The position numbers and the translations under genes are program-made. Positions 11,119-21,234 of a DNA stretch of 64,000 nt are shown piece by piece. Under the pieces are notes generated by a model. The model searched no databases and was not told the origin of the DNA. It saw only the letters and a list, made by a program, of their open reading frames with translations. How positions within the stretch are numbered: position 1 is the stretch's first letter; each line of letters begins with the position of its first letter. Source of the DNA: Trifolium pratense (lineage: Eukaryota; Streptophyta; Magnoliopsida; Fabales; Fabaceae); NCBI RefSeq assembly GCF_020283565.1, contig NC_060060.1, positions 62,233,257 through 62,297,256 of the forward strand, written 5' to 3'.

Positions 11119-13563
11119 CTAAGGTGTAGCGGCTAGAGTGTAGGAAGGTTCCTCCAAGGGAAGCTCTTCAACAGTTTCTTCTTCAGGCATCAGGCTTTCA
11201 TGGAACAGCTTCAGCCGCCATTCGTTTACTTTGAACACTTTGTTAGTACCTGCACTTTTGATTTTTGGTATGTCAGCCAATTTCCACTCAATTTCCTTTT
11301 TATGTTTCTTCAAAACCTGCAAAAGCTTATTTTCTTGAACAAAATCAAGGTTAGAAGAAATTATAACCGGAAGTTTTTCATCCCTCTCTAGATAAGCATA
11401 TTTAAGATTTTTAGGGAGTGACTTCAGCTCTAAGGACGGTGGTTGTTCTATGGATGGTTTTGTTGGAACAGCCGGGATGTCAAGAGCTTCAACTGCGTAA
11501 ACAACTTCATTGACAACTTCTCCTGCGGGAAAAATATCACCCTGCAAATCAATCTCAGCACATACAACACAAAGGTTAGTATCAATACAATCATCACATG
11601 AGTAAACATCAGCTGAACACAAATCAGAATGAAATTCAACAACAATTTCAGAAAGCAATTCTAATTGAAAAACAGAGTGCTCTTCCAAAGGATATTTCAT
11701 AGCATCGAAAATATTAAATTTCGCAACAATGTCACCAAATTCCATGGACATGGTTCCATCATCAACATCAATTTTTGTCTTCGCTGTTTTCATGAATGGT
11801 CTGCCCAAGATGATTGGTGATCTGCTTGATTCTGTTTCTCCAGCCATGTCAAGAATGTAAAAATCTGCAGGGAAAATCAAGTCATTAACTTGAACAAGTA
11901 CATCTTCCACTACTCCAACAGGGCGAGCATTGCTCCTGTTTGCCAGCTGAATAGTAAGACCTGTATGCTGCAAAGGACCAAGATCAAGATTGTTAAAAAT
12001 AGAAGTAGGCATAACATTAATAGAAGCTCCTAAATCTAACATGCAATTTTCGAATTTTCTATCCCCAATGGTACATGGAATAGAAAAAGTTCCTGGATCC
12101 TTGCATTTCTGTGGCATGGCCTGATTGAGGGATGAAACATTAGCTCTTTCAGGCGCAGGTTCGAGCTCAGCATTAGACTGAATAAGGGCTGAAACATTTC
12201 GCCCTAAACTAACTCTCTCATTTCCCTTCACTTTCCTCTTGTTTGTGCACAAATCTTTCAAGAATTTTGCATATTTCGGAATCTGCTTAATTGCATCAAG
12301 TAGAGGAATGTTGACTGCTACTTTGCTGAATATATCAAGAATCTCTTTGTCTTCCTCAACTTTGTTCTTTTTATTTTTCTGCACCCTTTGAGGGAAAGGG
12401 ATTGGTGGCACGTATACTTTTTCAGTCTCAGCTGTAACAGAAGGTTCAGAAGCATGATCAGGTTCAGGAGTAGATGATGTTGCAATGGCTTTCTTCTTCT
12501 TCTTCTTCTTTTCTGGAGCTGGTTCTGACACTCTTCCGGACCTCAAAGTAATTGCACTCACGTTTGGATTCCCATTTGGGTTTGGAACCGATTGTGCAGG
12601 AAGGTTACCGGAGCCTTGAGATTGCAGTTGGCCTATTGCATTGGCCATTTGTCCCATCTGCGTTGTCAGGTTCTGAATGCTAGCATCTGTTCGTTGTTGA
12701 TGTTGTGTGCTATTTGCAACCAGTTGCGTGACAAGGTCTTCTAGTGAAGAAGTGGCTGGTGGGGCAGCAGGGGCTGCAGCCTGTGACTGATTCCCATATC
12801 GGAGGTTTTGATGATTCCTCCAACTAGGGTGATATTTGTTGGTGGAGAGGTCAGAATTGTTGTACCTGTTTTGATTGTAAAGGGCTGCTGCTGCTGCATA
12901 TGCTTGAGGAAGCTCAGTTATTGTTTCATCTTGTAGAATGGGGAATGTATCAGTCGGGTGCTCAGAAGAAGTACAAATACCACACACTTTTGCTGGTTGA
13001 GCTTTGCTAACTGCCAACTTTTTCACCAAGGAAGTAAGTTCATCAATTCTAGCATCAAACTTGGTTTCGAGCGCCTTGATGGAAGAAGAGGAAGACTGAA
13101 TCTCATTCACACTTGCAGAATTATTTCTAGTTGTAAACTGTTGCGAGTTGAGTGACATGTTCTCGATCAAGGCCTTTGCGGTAGCTGGAGTTTTATCAAC
13201 AAGTGCTCCACCACTTGCAGCATCCAAAATGTTTCGATCCATTGGTAGCAACCCCTCATAGAAATATTGGATGAGTAATTGCTCGGTGATCTGGTGTTGG
13301 GGACAACTGGAAACTAGATGCTTGAATCTTTCCCAGTACTCTGCCAATGATTCGTTTCCCTGCCTAATGCCGCATATTTCTTTTCTGATTGATGCAGCTC
13401 TAGAAGCGGGAAAGTATCTCTCTAGAAAGACCTTCTTCAAATCATTCCAAGTTGTGATAGAATTCGGCTCAAGATAGTACAACCAATCTTTGGCAGCACC
13501 CTGGAGCGAGAATGGAAAAGCTCTGAGCTTGATGTGATCTTCTGTTATACCTTCAGGCCTCAA
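11119..13563 (-). CDS. Gypsy-2 gag-protease polyprotein
   Basis: 814 open codons. Residues about 1-130 are the retrotransposon gag core (LRAFPFSLQGAAKDWLYYL, TWNDLKKVFLERYFP, ESLAEYWERF). A degenerate zinc knuckle follows (VCGICTSSEHPTDTFP, about 193). The middle has a coiled-coil-like segment with TTQMGQMANAIGQLQSQ and an ITLRSGR motif. A retropepsin-like domain has its active-site motif as LDLGASINVMP (about 525) and a second motif PIILGRPFM (about 600). The C-terminus has the pre-RT linker SLPKNLKYAYLE…LPVIISS. The frame then stops, so all of pol after protease is absent. The upstream part of gag is in another frame (13560-13793). The listed start is where this frame opens, not a true initiator. 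Confidence 0.85.
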   Translation of the reverse strand: MRPEGITEDHIKLRAFPFSLQGAAKDWLYYLEPNSITTWNDLKKVFLERYFPASRAASIRKEICGIRQGNESLAEYWERFKHLVSSCPQHQITEQLLIQYFYEGLLPMDRNILDAASGGALVDKTPATAKALIENMSLNSQQFTTRNNSASVNEIQSSSSSIKALETKFDARIDELTSLVKKLAVSKAQPAKVCGICTSSEHPTDTFPILQDETITELPQAYAAAAALYNQNRYNNSDLSTNKYHPSWRNHQNLRYGNQSQAAAPAAPPATSSLEDLVTQLVANSTQHQQRTDASIQNLTTQMGQMANAIGQLQSQGSGNLPAQSVPNPNGNPNVSAITLRSGRVSEPAPEKKKKKKKAIATSSTPEPDHASEPSVTAETEKVYVPPIPFPQRVQKNKKNKVEEDKEILDIFSKVAVNIPLLDAIKQIPKYAKFLKDLCTNKRKVKGNERVSLGRNVSALIQSNAELEPAPERANVSSLNQAMPQKCKDPGTFSIPCTIGDRKFENCMLDLGASINVMPTSIFNNLDLGPLQHTGLTIQLANRSNARPVGVVEDVLVQVNDLIFPADFYILDMAGETESSRSPIILGRPFMKTAKTKIDVDDGTMSMEFGDIVAKFNIFDAMKYPLEEHSVFQLELLSEIVVEFHSDLCSADVYSCDDCIDTNLCVVCAEIDLQGDIFPAGEVVNEVVYAVEALDIPAVPTKPSIEQPPSLELKSLPKNLKYAYLERDEKLPVIISSNLDFVQENKLLQVLKKHKKEIEWKLADIPKIKSAGTNKVFKVNEWRLKLFHESLMPEEETVEELPLEEPSYTLAATP

Positions 13564-13793
13564 TGGTGTAGAACAAACAACTTGATCAAATGCTTATGCG
13601 GATCCTCACCTGCAAGACCATGAAACTTGGGCAACAAGTGTATCAAACCAGATTTCAATTCAAAAGGAATATCAACGTCAGTATATTGGATGCATAGACC
13701 ATTGTAATTGACATCAGGAGCAGCAAGCTGCCTTAGTGTTCTTTGTTCAGCCATGTTATCAAAAGCAAGTTTAGAATCAAATAAAGTATGCAA
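13560..13793 (-). pseudogene. Gypsy-2 gag N-terminus, separated by a frameshift
   Basis: 77 codons ending near 13560. It has the gag start region (AEQRTLRQLAAPD, FELKSGLIHLLPKFHGLAG, EDPHKHL) and passes into the 814-codon frame with a one-base shift around 13565-13590. The two parts align end to end as one gag, so I read this as a single indel and not two genes. Confidence 0.78.
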
Positions 13794-14236
13794 AGAGAAA
13801 CTATGTAAGAATCAGAATCAGATTCGTTAATGAAACAAAACGAAAGAAGAGATATGGTTAAAATAGATTCAGAAAAATATAAAAACACGAAATTTAGTCT
13901 AATTAAGTAAAATAAGAATTTTGGAAATTAGTTTGGAATTTTCTGAAACTATAAAAACAGAAATAAATTAAAATAAAATAGTAAAACACGGAATTTGGAC
14001 TTTTTAGGTTGCCGTCACCTATTTTGTTCCCCAAAATAGGGGATTTTGAACTCTGATTTTTTTCTAATGAACAGGTACAGGAAACACTCAATTTGGAGAA
14101 GATTTTCCAGAAAATTGTTTTTTTTTTTACGAAAACTGATTATTAGGGCACGTAAAAGCCAGAAAACACGGGAAAGCAAGGCTAGAACGCAACCACACAT
14201 AAACTGAGTCTAATATTAGCTAAAATCAATTGAGAG
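13794..14236 (-). other. Gypsy-2 5' leader
   Basis: About 440 bases of AT-rich leader between the primer binding site and gag. No gene seen. Confidence 0.6.
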
Positions 14237-14254
14237 TCCCCGGCAACGGCGCCA
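14237..14254 (-). other. Gypsy-2 primer binding site, tRNA-Asp type
   Basis: The plus strand reads TCCCCGGCAACGGCGCCA, the reverse complement of the primer site used by gypsy-1, three bases inside the 5' LTR. Confidence 0.9.
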
Positions 14255-14257
14255 ATT

Positions 14258-15330
14258 TGATCCGCTGTCACACACGGGTCAAAAACGAGTTTTAAAAGTG
14301 TAGTTTTGGAAGCGACACTCGAGTATCGTATCGCAAGGACTCTTTATCAATTAGAAAATATTAGATTCAGTAAGAACAAGCTGAATATGGGGGGTCTGGG
14401 TTTAAGTTTCGGTTTCAAAAATTAAAATTGAAATAAGTGATTAACAAATAAGTTAAAACGACTAATCTACTGTTTCGGTTTCCCAACTTATCATTGATTC
14501 ATACAATTTCCAATTCCTAAGCGGATTCTAATCCCTTTACGAATATAGTACCAATTAAACAAGCGCAGTCGACATTAAAAGATATATGTTCTAGATTTCC
14601 GAATTAAGCAAACGGATTAAAACTATCATGAATTAAGCAAACATGATCAAACATACGCGAATTAAGCAAACGCGATCAAGGTACAAGAACATATAATCAT
14701 CGAAATTAATCAACATCTATTCTATAGAACTTGAATTAAGCAGACAAGATATATATCATAGATATTGAAAGGGAAAAGCAATTTGATTGAAAATTATAGA
14801 ACCTCAAAGTGTCGGCGGAAACCGATTACAGTAGATCAATCTTTGGTGATTAGTTTTCCATAGCAAGAAGCTGCCTCTAGGGGTTGTTATCTCGTGAAAT
14901 CAGAATGATCCCCTAGCTGTTTTTTTTTCGGTTTAAATAATACATGGAAACGGGCCTTAAAACAATTGGGCCGAAAACATAAAGTTGTGCTGAAAGTTAA
15001 TAATTTAATTCGTCTGGAACATAAACGCAATTATTTGACAAACTTGCGCTCCGAACTGGGTTTTGGCCTCAACATGAACGTTGTAGCTCTTGATCTCAGG
15101 TTTCCAACGCATCCTCCCGCGCCTCAATCCGATATTTGTAACTCCAGTTATGACCTGCGGACTGGAAGGGTGTCAAAGTGTTATTTATTCATAAATTAAG
15201 TGCGAAAATAAAATAAAGTTAGAAATAAACTTAAATATAAAAACACATTAAAATAGTGAAAATAGTAAATTAAACCATAGGAATACACTAGTACAATAGT
15301 AGAAGAATGTGCATTAAAATGCACTGATCA
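14258..15330 (-). repeat. Gypsy-2 5' LTR
   Basis: 1,073 bp. Its outer end (TGATCA… in element orientation) joins directly to the 88-bp duplication with no extra bases, so the 5' end of the element is exact. Confidence 0.92.
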
Positions 15331-15418
15331 ATCAAGGTCTGGGAATTTGTCAAGGGATAACTAATTGGAAACTTCAATTTGGTAATTGAAGTGATCGTGA
15401 CAAATGCATTTCGAGGTA
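15331..15418 (+). repeat. 88-bp target duplication of gypsy-2, right copy
   Basis: Identical to 8945-9032. The host LTR sequence continues after it (ATCGGTCAAAATCC). Confidence 0.9.
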
Positions 15419-16228
15419 ATCGGTCAAAATCCGGGTTGGTGATACATTATTGATGAAGAATTGGTACTCACATCAAAGGATTTTTGAAGATGGAAGAAAA
15501 CGTTTGGGGTTTGGTCTTGGATTGAAGATAAGGAAGCAAGTGGGGAGATCCAAGCATCAAAGATTGAAAAAGAGCATTGTTCTTTCATTTGTATTCTATC
15601 GCTATCTTGTGTATATATTCATTTAAAAAAAAAAATTGAAAATAAATTGCTCAATTCCTACTTTTGGAAATTTGGGAGAGAGATACCGGACAATAGCGTC
15701 AACGAGAAATCCGGGAACTTTCTAATCGAATCTTTGTGTGTCTTTACTATTCCTTTATCGCTTTATTATCTTGTTAATAATTGTGTTGGAATTTTGGTTG
15801 TTTGATTAGTGCTCATTGTTGTTGTAAAACTCACACGCCAAATGTGTTTGAATTGCTTAAGTGCAATTTTTGAATTGAAACTTACAACATTGAACACCAA
15901 TTATTCGACTAAAGTCCTAAACTAGTTTTCTTTCACTACGCTTAGTTGAAAACTAGTTTATCGACATCTATATAACTCGATTAAGTAATTGGCTTATTCA
16001 TTGATTAATTTTAGATTAAAAATTAATCAATTAATCATTTAGCTTATTTTTTTCACATTCGATTTCATAATTTCCGATTTACTCGTATCACATTCTTTTC
16101 CAATACATTCAGCGATAGATGTTTCGATCTAGAGACACTCCCACATTGTAACTCATTTTTGAAAAACTTTCAAAATTGAAACTACGACTTATTCACCTCC
16201 TCTAACTCGTTGGCCATAATGTCTAACA

Positions 16229-16745
16229 GCTCTTTCATGAGTGGTTATACCGTGTTTGTGTGTGTCTTAAAAACTACAAGAACGTCTTTAGGTCCATTTA
16301 ATTTTGTTTTTGTTTTTGGATACGTTACTCCATTTAATTCTTCATTCACTAATACTATGTGAACTAATTTGTCTATAAAGAATTTTAAAAATTTTTTTCT
16401 TTTTTTACTACAAATAAACATATTCATCCATTCAAATTGATAGAGTAGATCGATGCAATACAAATTTAAATTTACTAAAAAAAAAAAAAAAAGGATACAT
16501 CATGAAGCAACAATTAGATATCTCTGGGATGCAAGAAGTATATATTTTTGTCCTAATTACATATCTCGGGACTCGAGGGTCGAAGAAGCAACAATTAGAT
16601 GCACACTCGAGCGCGCTGAAGCAAGCTTGCAAACACCACTACAAATTTAATTTGGATTCAGTCACTCCTTCACGAGCTTCAAGTGCCTTGTTACACTCCA
16701 ACCTTGCTATGCGATAACTTAAAATGTGCAGTTTCATTGAATTAG
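16229..16745 (+). other. Unassigned stretch after the sirevirus-like LTR
   Basis: About 500 bases. Contains poly-A and poly-T runs near 16390 and 16483 and a short repeated phrase GAAGCAACAATTAGAT (16505 and 16586). Short frames exist on both strands, but I recognise no domain. Confidence 0.4.
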
Positions 16746-16790
16746 ACAAAACATATTGAATTACATATTCACATTGTGCATGAGAAAATT
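16746..16790 (+). pseudogene. Copia RNase H fragment, left part
   Basis: Translates as KTYIELHIHIVHEKI, matching the conserved HIELDIHFVREK segment near the end of copia RNase H. The same segment recurs at 49659-49699, where the domain continues to its stop. The two copies differ at several bases. Confidence 0.6.
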
Positions 16791-17158
16791 AGACATTCAC
16801 TCTGTTCTGGACCGAGCTTACAAGCCCGGACATCAAAACACCGCGAGCAAATAGAACCGAGCAAGCCTTATTGCGAGGATATATGACACTTGCTCGACAC
16901 ACCAACGGTCACATACTTACGCGTCTTGTAACGGACGTTTCACCGGAACGATGAGCATTAACTGCTCATCAAGGCTTTTCAACCGTTTTCTGGCAGCCAC
17001 TTGATAGTTGATGAATCCTCATCATTACATGTTATCTGAGCATATTTAAGGCAATTTGTAGGTAATAATGTAAGGAAGTTGATCATAATGAGTGAAAAAC
17101 TGAGCCTAATCGAAGGTTAAGTGCTGCCCAAGAAAAACAGGGAAAATTTGAATTCAAG

Positions 17159-17600
17159 CTGCGCCATGGCGCAGGAGTGTTGCGCATGGCGCAATTAAGC
17201 AAGAATTGAGAGCTCAAGGCCTCTATAAGCTGTGCCATGGCGCCACAGGACTACGCATGGCGCAAATGGAAGGCAATTTGGAAGGATCTTCTCTGAGACC
17301 TGCACCATAGCGCCAAGGAAGCTGCGCATGGCGCAATTAAGGATGACATTGTTGGAGTTCCTCTCTGGGTTCTACGCCATGGCGCAGAAGAGTTGCGCAT
17401 GGCGCAATCAAGGCTTGAATTGGAAGATTTGATCTCTGTAAGTTGCGCCATGGCGCAGAGGAGCTGCGCGTGGCGCAAGATGAACTTATGGGAATTGGTT
17501 CTTGATCTGGAAGCTGCGCCATGGCGCAAGAGGCCTGCGCCACTGCGCAGTTGTAACTGCCTCTTTGCGCCAAGGCGCGAGGGCCTGCGTATGGCGCAGG
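17159..17600 (+). promoter_or_regulatory. Tandem array of paired TGCGCCATGGCGCA palindromes
   Basis: Seven units with a period of 70-71 bases (starts near 17159, 17229, 17301, 17372, 17442, 17513 and 17565). Each unit holds two copies of the palindrome or a variant (for example TGCGCATGGCGCA) about 16-20 bases apart. The array ends just before TTATAAAAG (about 17612), a likely LTR TATA box. Confidence 0.75.
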
Positions 17601-18296
17601 TTCGTAAAATTATAAAAGAAAACAGAGCTTCCAGTGCAGGAGTTCGACTTTTTTGGATCTGAAACTCATATTTTAGCTCAATCTCGCAACTCTCTCAATT
17701 TTCTTAGCTGAAGACCAAGAAGATGATGCAAGAATCAAGCAAGGTGTTGATGATGTGCAAGAGGAGCATGGCACATTAAGCAACAAGGTTGAGAGTTCTA
17801 GGTGAAGAGTATGGAGCAAGCACTCAAGTGATCCTTAAGCAATTGTAATCGTGTAATTCACTCTTTCAAACTTCTTTGCATGTAATGCGTTATGTTTTGT
17901 AGCTGATTACGTAATTGATTTTAATAATTGAATTGCTATGAGAATAGAATTTAGTTATGGAACTAGGAAGTTTGAGTAATTGATTGTGTTTAAGAGATTA
18001 GACATTAATTGATTATGATATTTGAATGTTGTGTTGAAAAACCTCAATGAATCACAAATCACTTAAGAGAATAAGGATTTGTGATTGATTGAGAGAATTG
18101 GATTGCAAGAGATTGAATCCAATGAGTGATGATTCATTCTTGAGTGAGTTTAACCGATTCAATTGCGTATAATGTCACGTGTTGCATGCGAAATACTTTG
18201 ATCCGACGAACTCTTGATCGTTTGAAAAACTTCTGAAACTAGAATTGAAAGAATTTTCTGAAATATTCCCCAACTAAATGTTCAAAAATATCGTTT
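17536..18296 (+). repeat. Long target duplication of the Tork-like copia, left copy
   Basis: 761 bases (TGCGCCACTGCGCAG … AAATATCGTTT). They recur to the right of the copia as 39175-39341 joined to 48723-49304. The right copy is 749 bases because it lacks 12 bases near 39260. It begins exactly at the copia's 5' LTR border and ends exactly where the copia's truncated 3' LTR begins. Confidence 0.88.
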
Positions 18297-18305
18297 GGGC
18301 AGATC
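18297..18305 (+). other. Filler at the truncated copia end
   Basis: GGGCAGATC between the host LTR and the first copia base. Together with the next CTTT it copies GGGCAGATCCTTT found about 38 bases inside the element (18335-18347), so it looks templated. Confidence 0.7.
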
Positions 18306-19593
18306 CTTTAAGGATTCATGTGTTTACCTCTCGAAGGGCAGATCCTTTGAAGCAGAAATAGTTTCTAATCACGAACAAAGCAAAATAGCGATGTCTCTAC
18401 TCAGTCCACACGAACAGACCTTCTCCGATGACCGGTGCTAGCCAATTCCAACAGAGATTCAGAGAGAATAGGGTTTAGAGAGCGGCAGCTAGGTTTCACC
18501 TTGTGAATTAGGTTAAGCTCACAAAACTTCATCACAAGGGTTCTATTTATAGAACCACTTGTGTGGTCATCAAACCAAGCACTGCACCGTACCTTATGGT
18601 GGACCGCATTTCTCTATTTTCATAAATTAAATAATAAGTCATACTTAATTATTTAATTACTAATAAGTCCTACTTATTATTTTATAAATAAGTCTTACCT
18701 ATTTATTTCTCTCATCTATCTGTTCTTTGTGTGTGACCCTATAGGTTCTCGTAACGTTGGCAATAATATTAAATCACATATTTAATATTATAAACAGTGA
18801 GCGGTATCTAGCAACACATCACTGCCACCCAAGTGACGAGAATGTCATGTGATCTGACGAAACCTTTCTGTGATAACGATCGTGTGTATAATTACCCCTT
18901 TGCCCTTATGTCTATATTGAACACAAGGCATAGTATGTCACCCTTGCTAAGTTCAATATTGGGCCCATAGACATATCTCCTGTTATGTAGGAGGGACAAA
19001 TTCCATCTAGGTCACTCATGTCCCTCAGCATGATTCGTGGAATACCCATCAACCAACTTTATAGTCATCCTGTTACGGATAACGTTTGAATGGCAACAAG
19101 GTAATACACTCCTACATCTAGGGTACATAGTGATTTCAGGTCGAAGGGTGGAATACACCATTATCACTATGAGAATAACTTATGACACTTTTCATAACAT
19201 ACTATGTAGTATTCTCATGGCGGGTCAATCCAATATAAATATTACTCCTAACATTTATATCTATGTGAAGACTTGATATCTCATATCCATGACTCGTGAG
19301 ATGAGGTCATCAGTCTACTCACATAATAGTCTCTATGTTTTATCGTTATCCCACATCACAGTAAAACTTGACTATGGAGACTTTAAGAATAGTGTCCTTA
19401 TGTTTAATGGAGTCTCACTATTAAGTCACACTTAATGTTCCATTAATTAGACTAGCTATTCTAGGGACTTTATTAGTTTCAAATAAACATAATAAAGAAA
19501 TGCCTTATTATATATATTAAATATATAAATCAAAGTCATCATACAAAAGACGATTCTATCAAAATAGATTGGCTTTTAGGGGTTACTCCAACA
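18306..19593 (-). repeat. Tork-like copia 3' LTR, U5 end missing
   Basis: 1,288 bases matching 37887-39174. In element orientation it starts TGTTGGAGTAACC at 19593 but lacks the last 112 bases present in the other LTR. A 79-codon frame at 19037-19276 has a near-identical copy at 38618-38857, simply because the LTR is repeated. Confidence 0.88.
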
Positions 19594-21234
19594 ATCTCCC
19601 ACTAGCACTAAATCCAATCAGATATTAACTCAACATCTATTGGACTAGCGTCATCATCAAGCATATTCTATGCAAGATTTTCTATTAGTGGATAAGGAAC
19701 TCTTTCCTATGTTGGTACCCGATACATCTTCCAATTCACACTTTTGATCTTCTATCAAAAGGAAATAAAGTGTCAAAACTTGTATTTGAATCGTTGGTGA
19801 GATCTGGTTTTCCGTTGCTTGCAAGATTAAACCATTACCATCTTTAATGAGGTCAAGGAAATCTGCAACGTAAGGAAAACAATTTTCTTCCTCATCTTAT
19901 GAGACAAACGATTCAAATCATATATTTGACCTTTGTAATAGATATATCAATCTTCTGAAGCTTGTAAGCTTACAGATTTGACATCCGAGCATAAAGTTTA
20001 TTCCAAACTACAATCTGGGTATACTGTTCTTCGGTTTTGGACAATCAGTATCATTGTAACTCATTTACAATGATCATTTCCAGATCCGATCAAGAAGCCA
20101 TCCTTAGTCCTTTTAAGATATCCATGGATATTCTTGATGGTGATCTAATGACAATCACTAGAAATAATTTGGTACATATTGTTTATGCTAATAGCATATA
20201 GTACATCTGGTCTAGTACATATCATGATGTTCATGATCAATCCAATTGCCAAAGCATTTGGTTACTCCTCATGCATCTCTTTCTCATCTAATGAGGTTGG
20301 ATATTGTCTTTGAGACAAAATACATCATGTGACGTATGCAATGATTTCAATAAAATTAAGCACACGAGGTGTCTGTACACTTCATCAAATATGTATGTAG
20401 GCTAAGGTTGAGATATGTCAACAATCTATCTCTATAGATTTTGATTCCTATCTTTTAGGAAGTCTCACCTGAGCATTTAATCAAGAAACAATTACCTAAT
20501 CATGTCTTACATGTGTAGTGTATGAAAATTATCTTGATGATCAGTATGTCATCCACATACAATACCAGATTAATTTAAATACTCCCACTGAATTTCTTGT
20601 GTGCACAAGATTTCCTTTATTAATCTTAGTTTTCATAAAACTTGATCAACGAAACCGATAATTCAACTTTGAGAAATTTGAACAAATTCATAAATGAATT
20701 TTGTAATTTTTACACTTTCTAGCATCCTTTAGATTAACGAAACCCCATCCATATGTCAAATACATATGTAAGGTCATTCCAATTAAGGAATGTAACCTCG
20801 TTGTCCATCTGCCAGAACTCGTAATAAAAGATACAACAATTGCAAGTGAAATCAAATGAGTTTAAGTACTATGATTGAAATAAAGGTTTCATCATTTGTG
20901 TGAAACTTTTCACATCCAATCACACCATAAAGGTATTCACAATATCATCCATGTGAGTCTTTACAACAAGACCCAATTTCATCATATGGTTTGTGTACAT
21001 GAACTCTATTTAAGATTCCGCCACTTCTCATAATTTAGGTCACTCACGACCTCCTAATAAGTCACATTTTCATCTTCTATGAGCATCAGATCACCTTGTT
21101 GAGTCATGGTAAAACCATGTCTCTCAACCGTGTGATATGACATATCCGACTTATATAGGTCTTGTGCTACTCGAATTGGTGATCCAATAACAACCCTTGT
21201 GGAACTGATTCCATGTTCATTCTCAAAAGATATG
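19594..21234 (-). pseudogene. Tork-like copia RT/RNase H remnants
   Basis: On the minus strand short pieces of a copia pol are readable in shifting frames. LVLYVDDILII (the YVDD active site is at 20548-20559) lies near 20540-20580. A piece like MICTRPDVLYAIS is near 20190-20230, and ILKYLKRTKDG-like sequence near 20110-20140. No open frame reaches 60 codons, so decay is heavy. The last five bases (21230-21234) are the ATATG target duplication of the sirevirus. Confidence 0.75.

Larger units (their letters stand above)
9045..15330 (-). mobile_element. Gypsy-2: non-autonomous Ty3-gypsy element (Athila type), minus strand
   Basis: A 6,286-bp element with two 1,073-bp LTRs starting TGATCAGTGC and ending GGATCA in element orientation. 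By eye the LTRs differ at about 14 positions (roughly 98.7% identity). A tRNA-Asp primer binding site and a polypurine tract are in the correct places. The 4.1-kb interior encodes gag, a protease-like domain and the pre-RT linker, but no reverse transcriptase, RNase H or integrase. It is bordered by an 88-bp target duplication and carries 12 bp of primer-site sequence outside its 3' LTR. Confidence 0.92.
8296..16228 (+). repeat. Old sirevirus-like LTR (probably solo), interrupted by gypsy-2
   Basis: 8296-8944 plus 15331-16228 read as one LTR of about 1.5 kb once gypsy-2 and one copy of its 88-bp target duplication are removed. Supporting features are repeated ACCGGTGCAT/ACCAGTGCAT-type phrases (8405-8655), a TATA box at 8708-8716, and an ending with TATTCACCTCCTCTAACTCG before TCTAACA, typical of Sirevirus LTR ends. 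It starts TGTTA and ends TAACA. I found no matching target duplication, so the outer borders are approximate. Confidence 0.5.

Noticed and set aside
16953..17001. Similarity of CATTAACTGCTCATCAAGG to 49409-49430 as a target duplication of the palindrome-rich solo LTR
   Set aside because: The match is partial with gaps and does not abut the LTR ends; the adjoining 5-mers (CCACT and ATAGT) differ.
17232..17662. Overlapping open frames on both strands in the palindrome array (66-92 codons)
   Set aside because: They stay open on both strands because the 71-bp GC-rich unit lacks stop codons. They are repeat translations (MAQ/APW patterns) with no domain.
19037..19276. 79-codon frame with a near-identical copy at 38618-38857
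   Set aside because: Both are in the two LTRs of one copia; conservation reflects LTR identity, not a gene.
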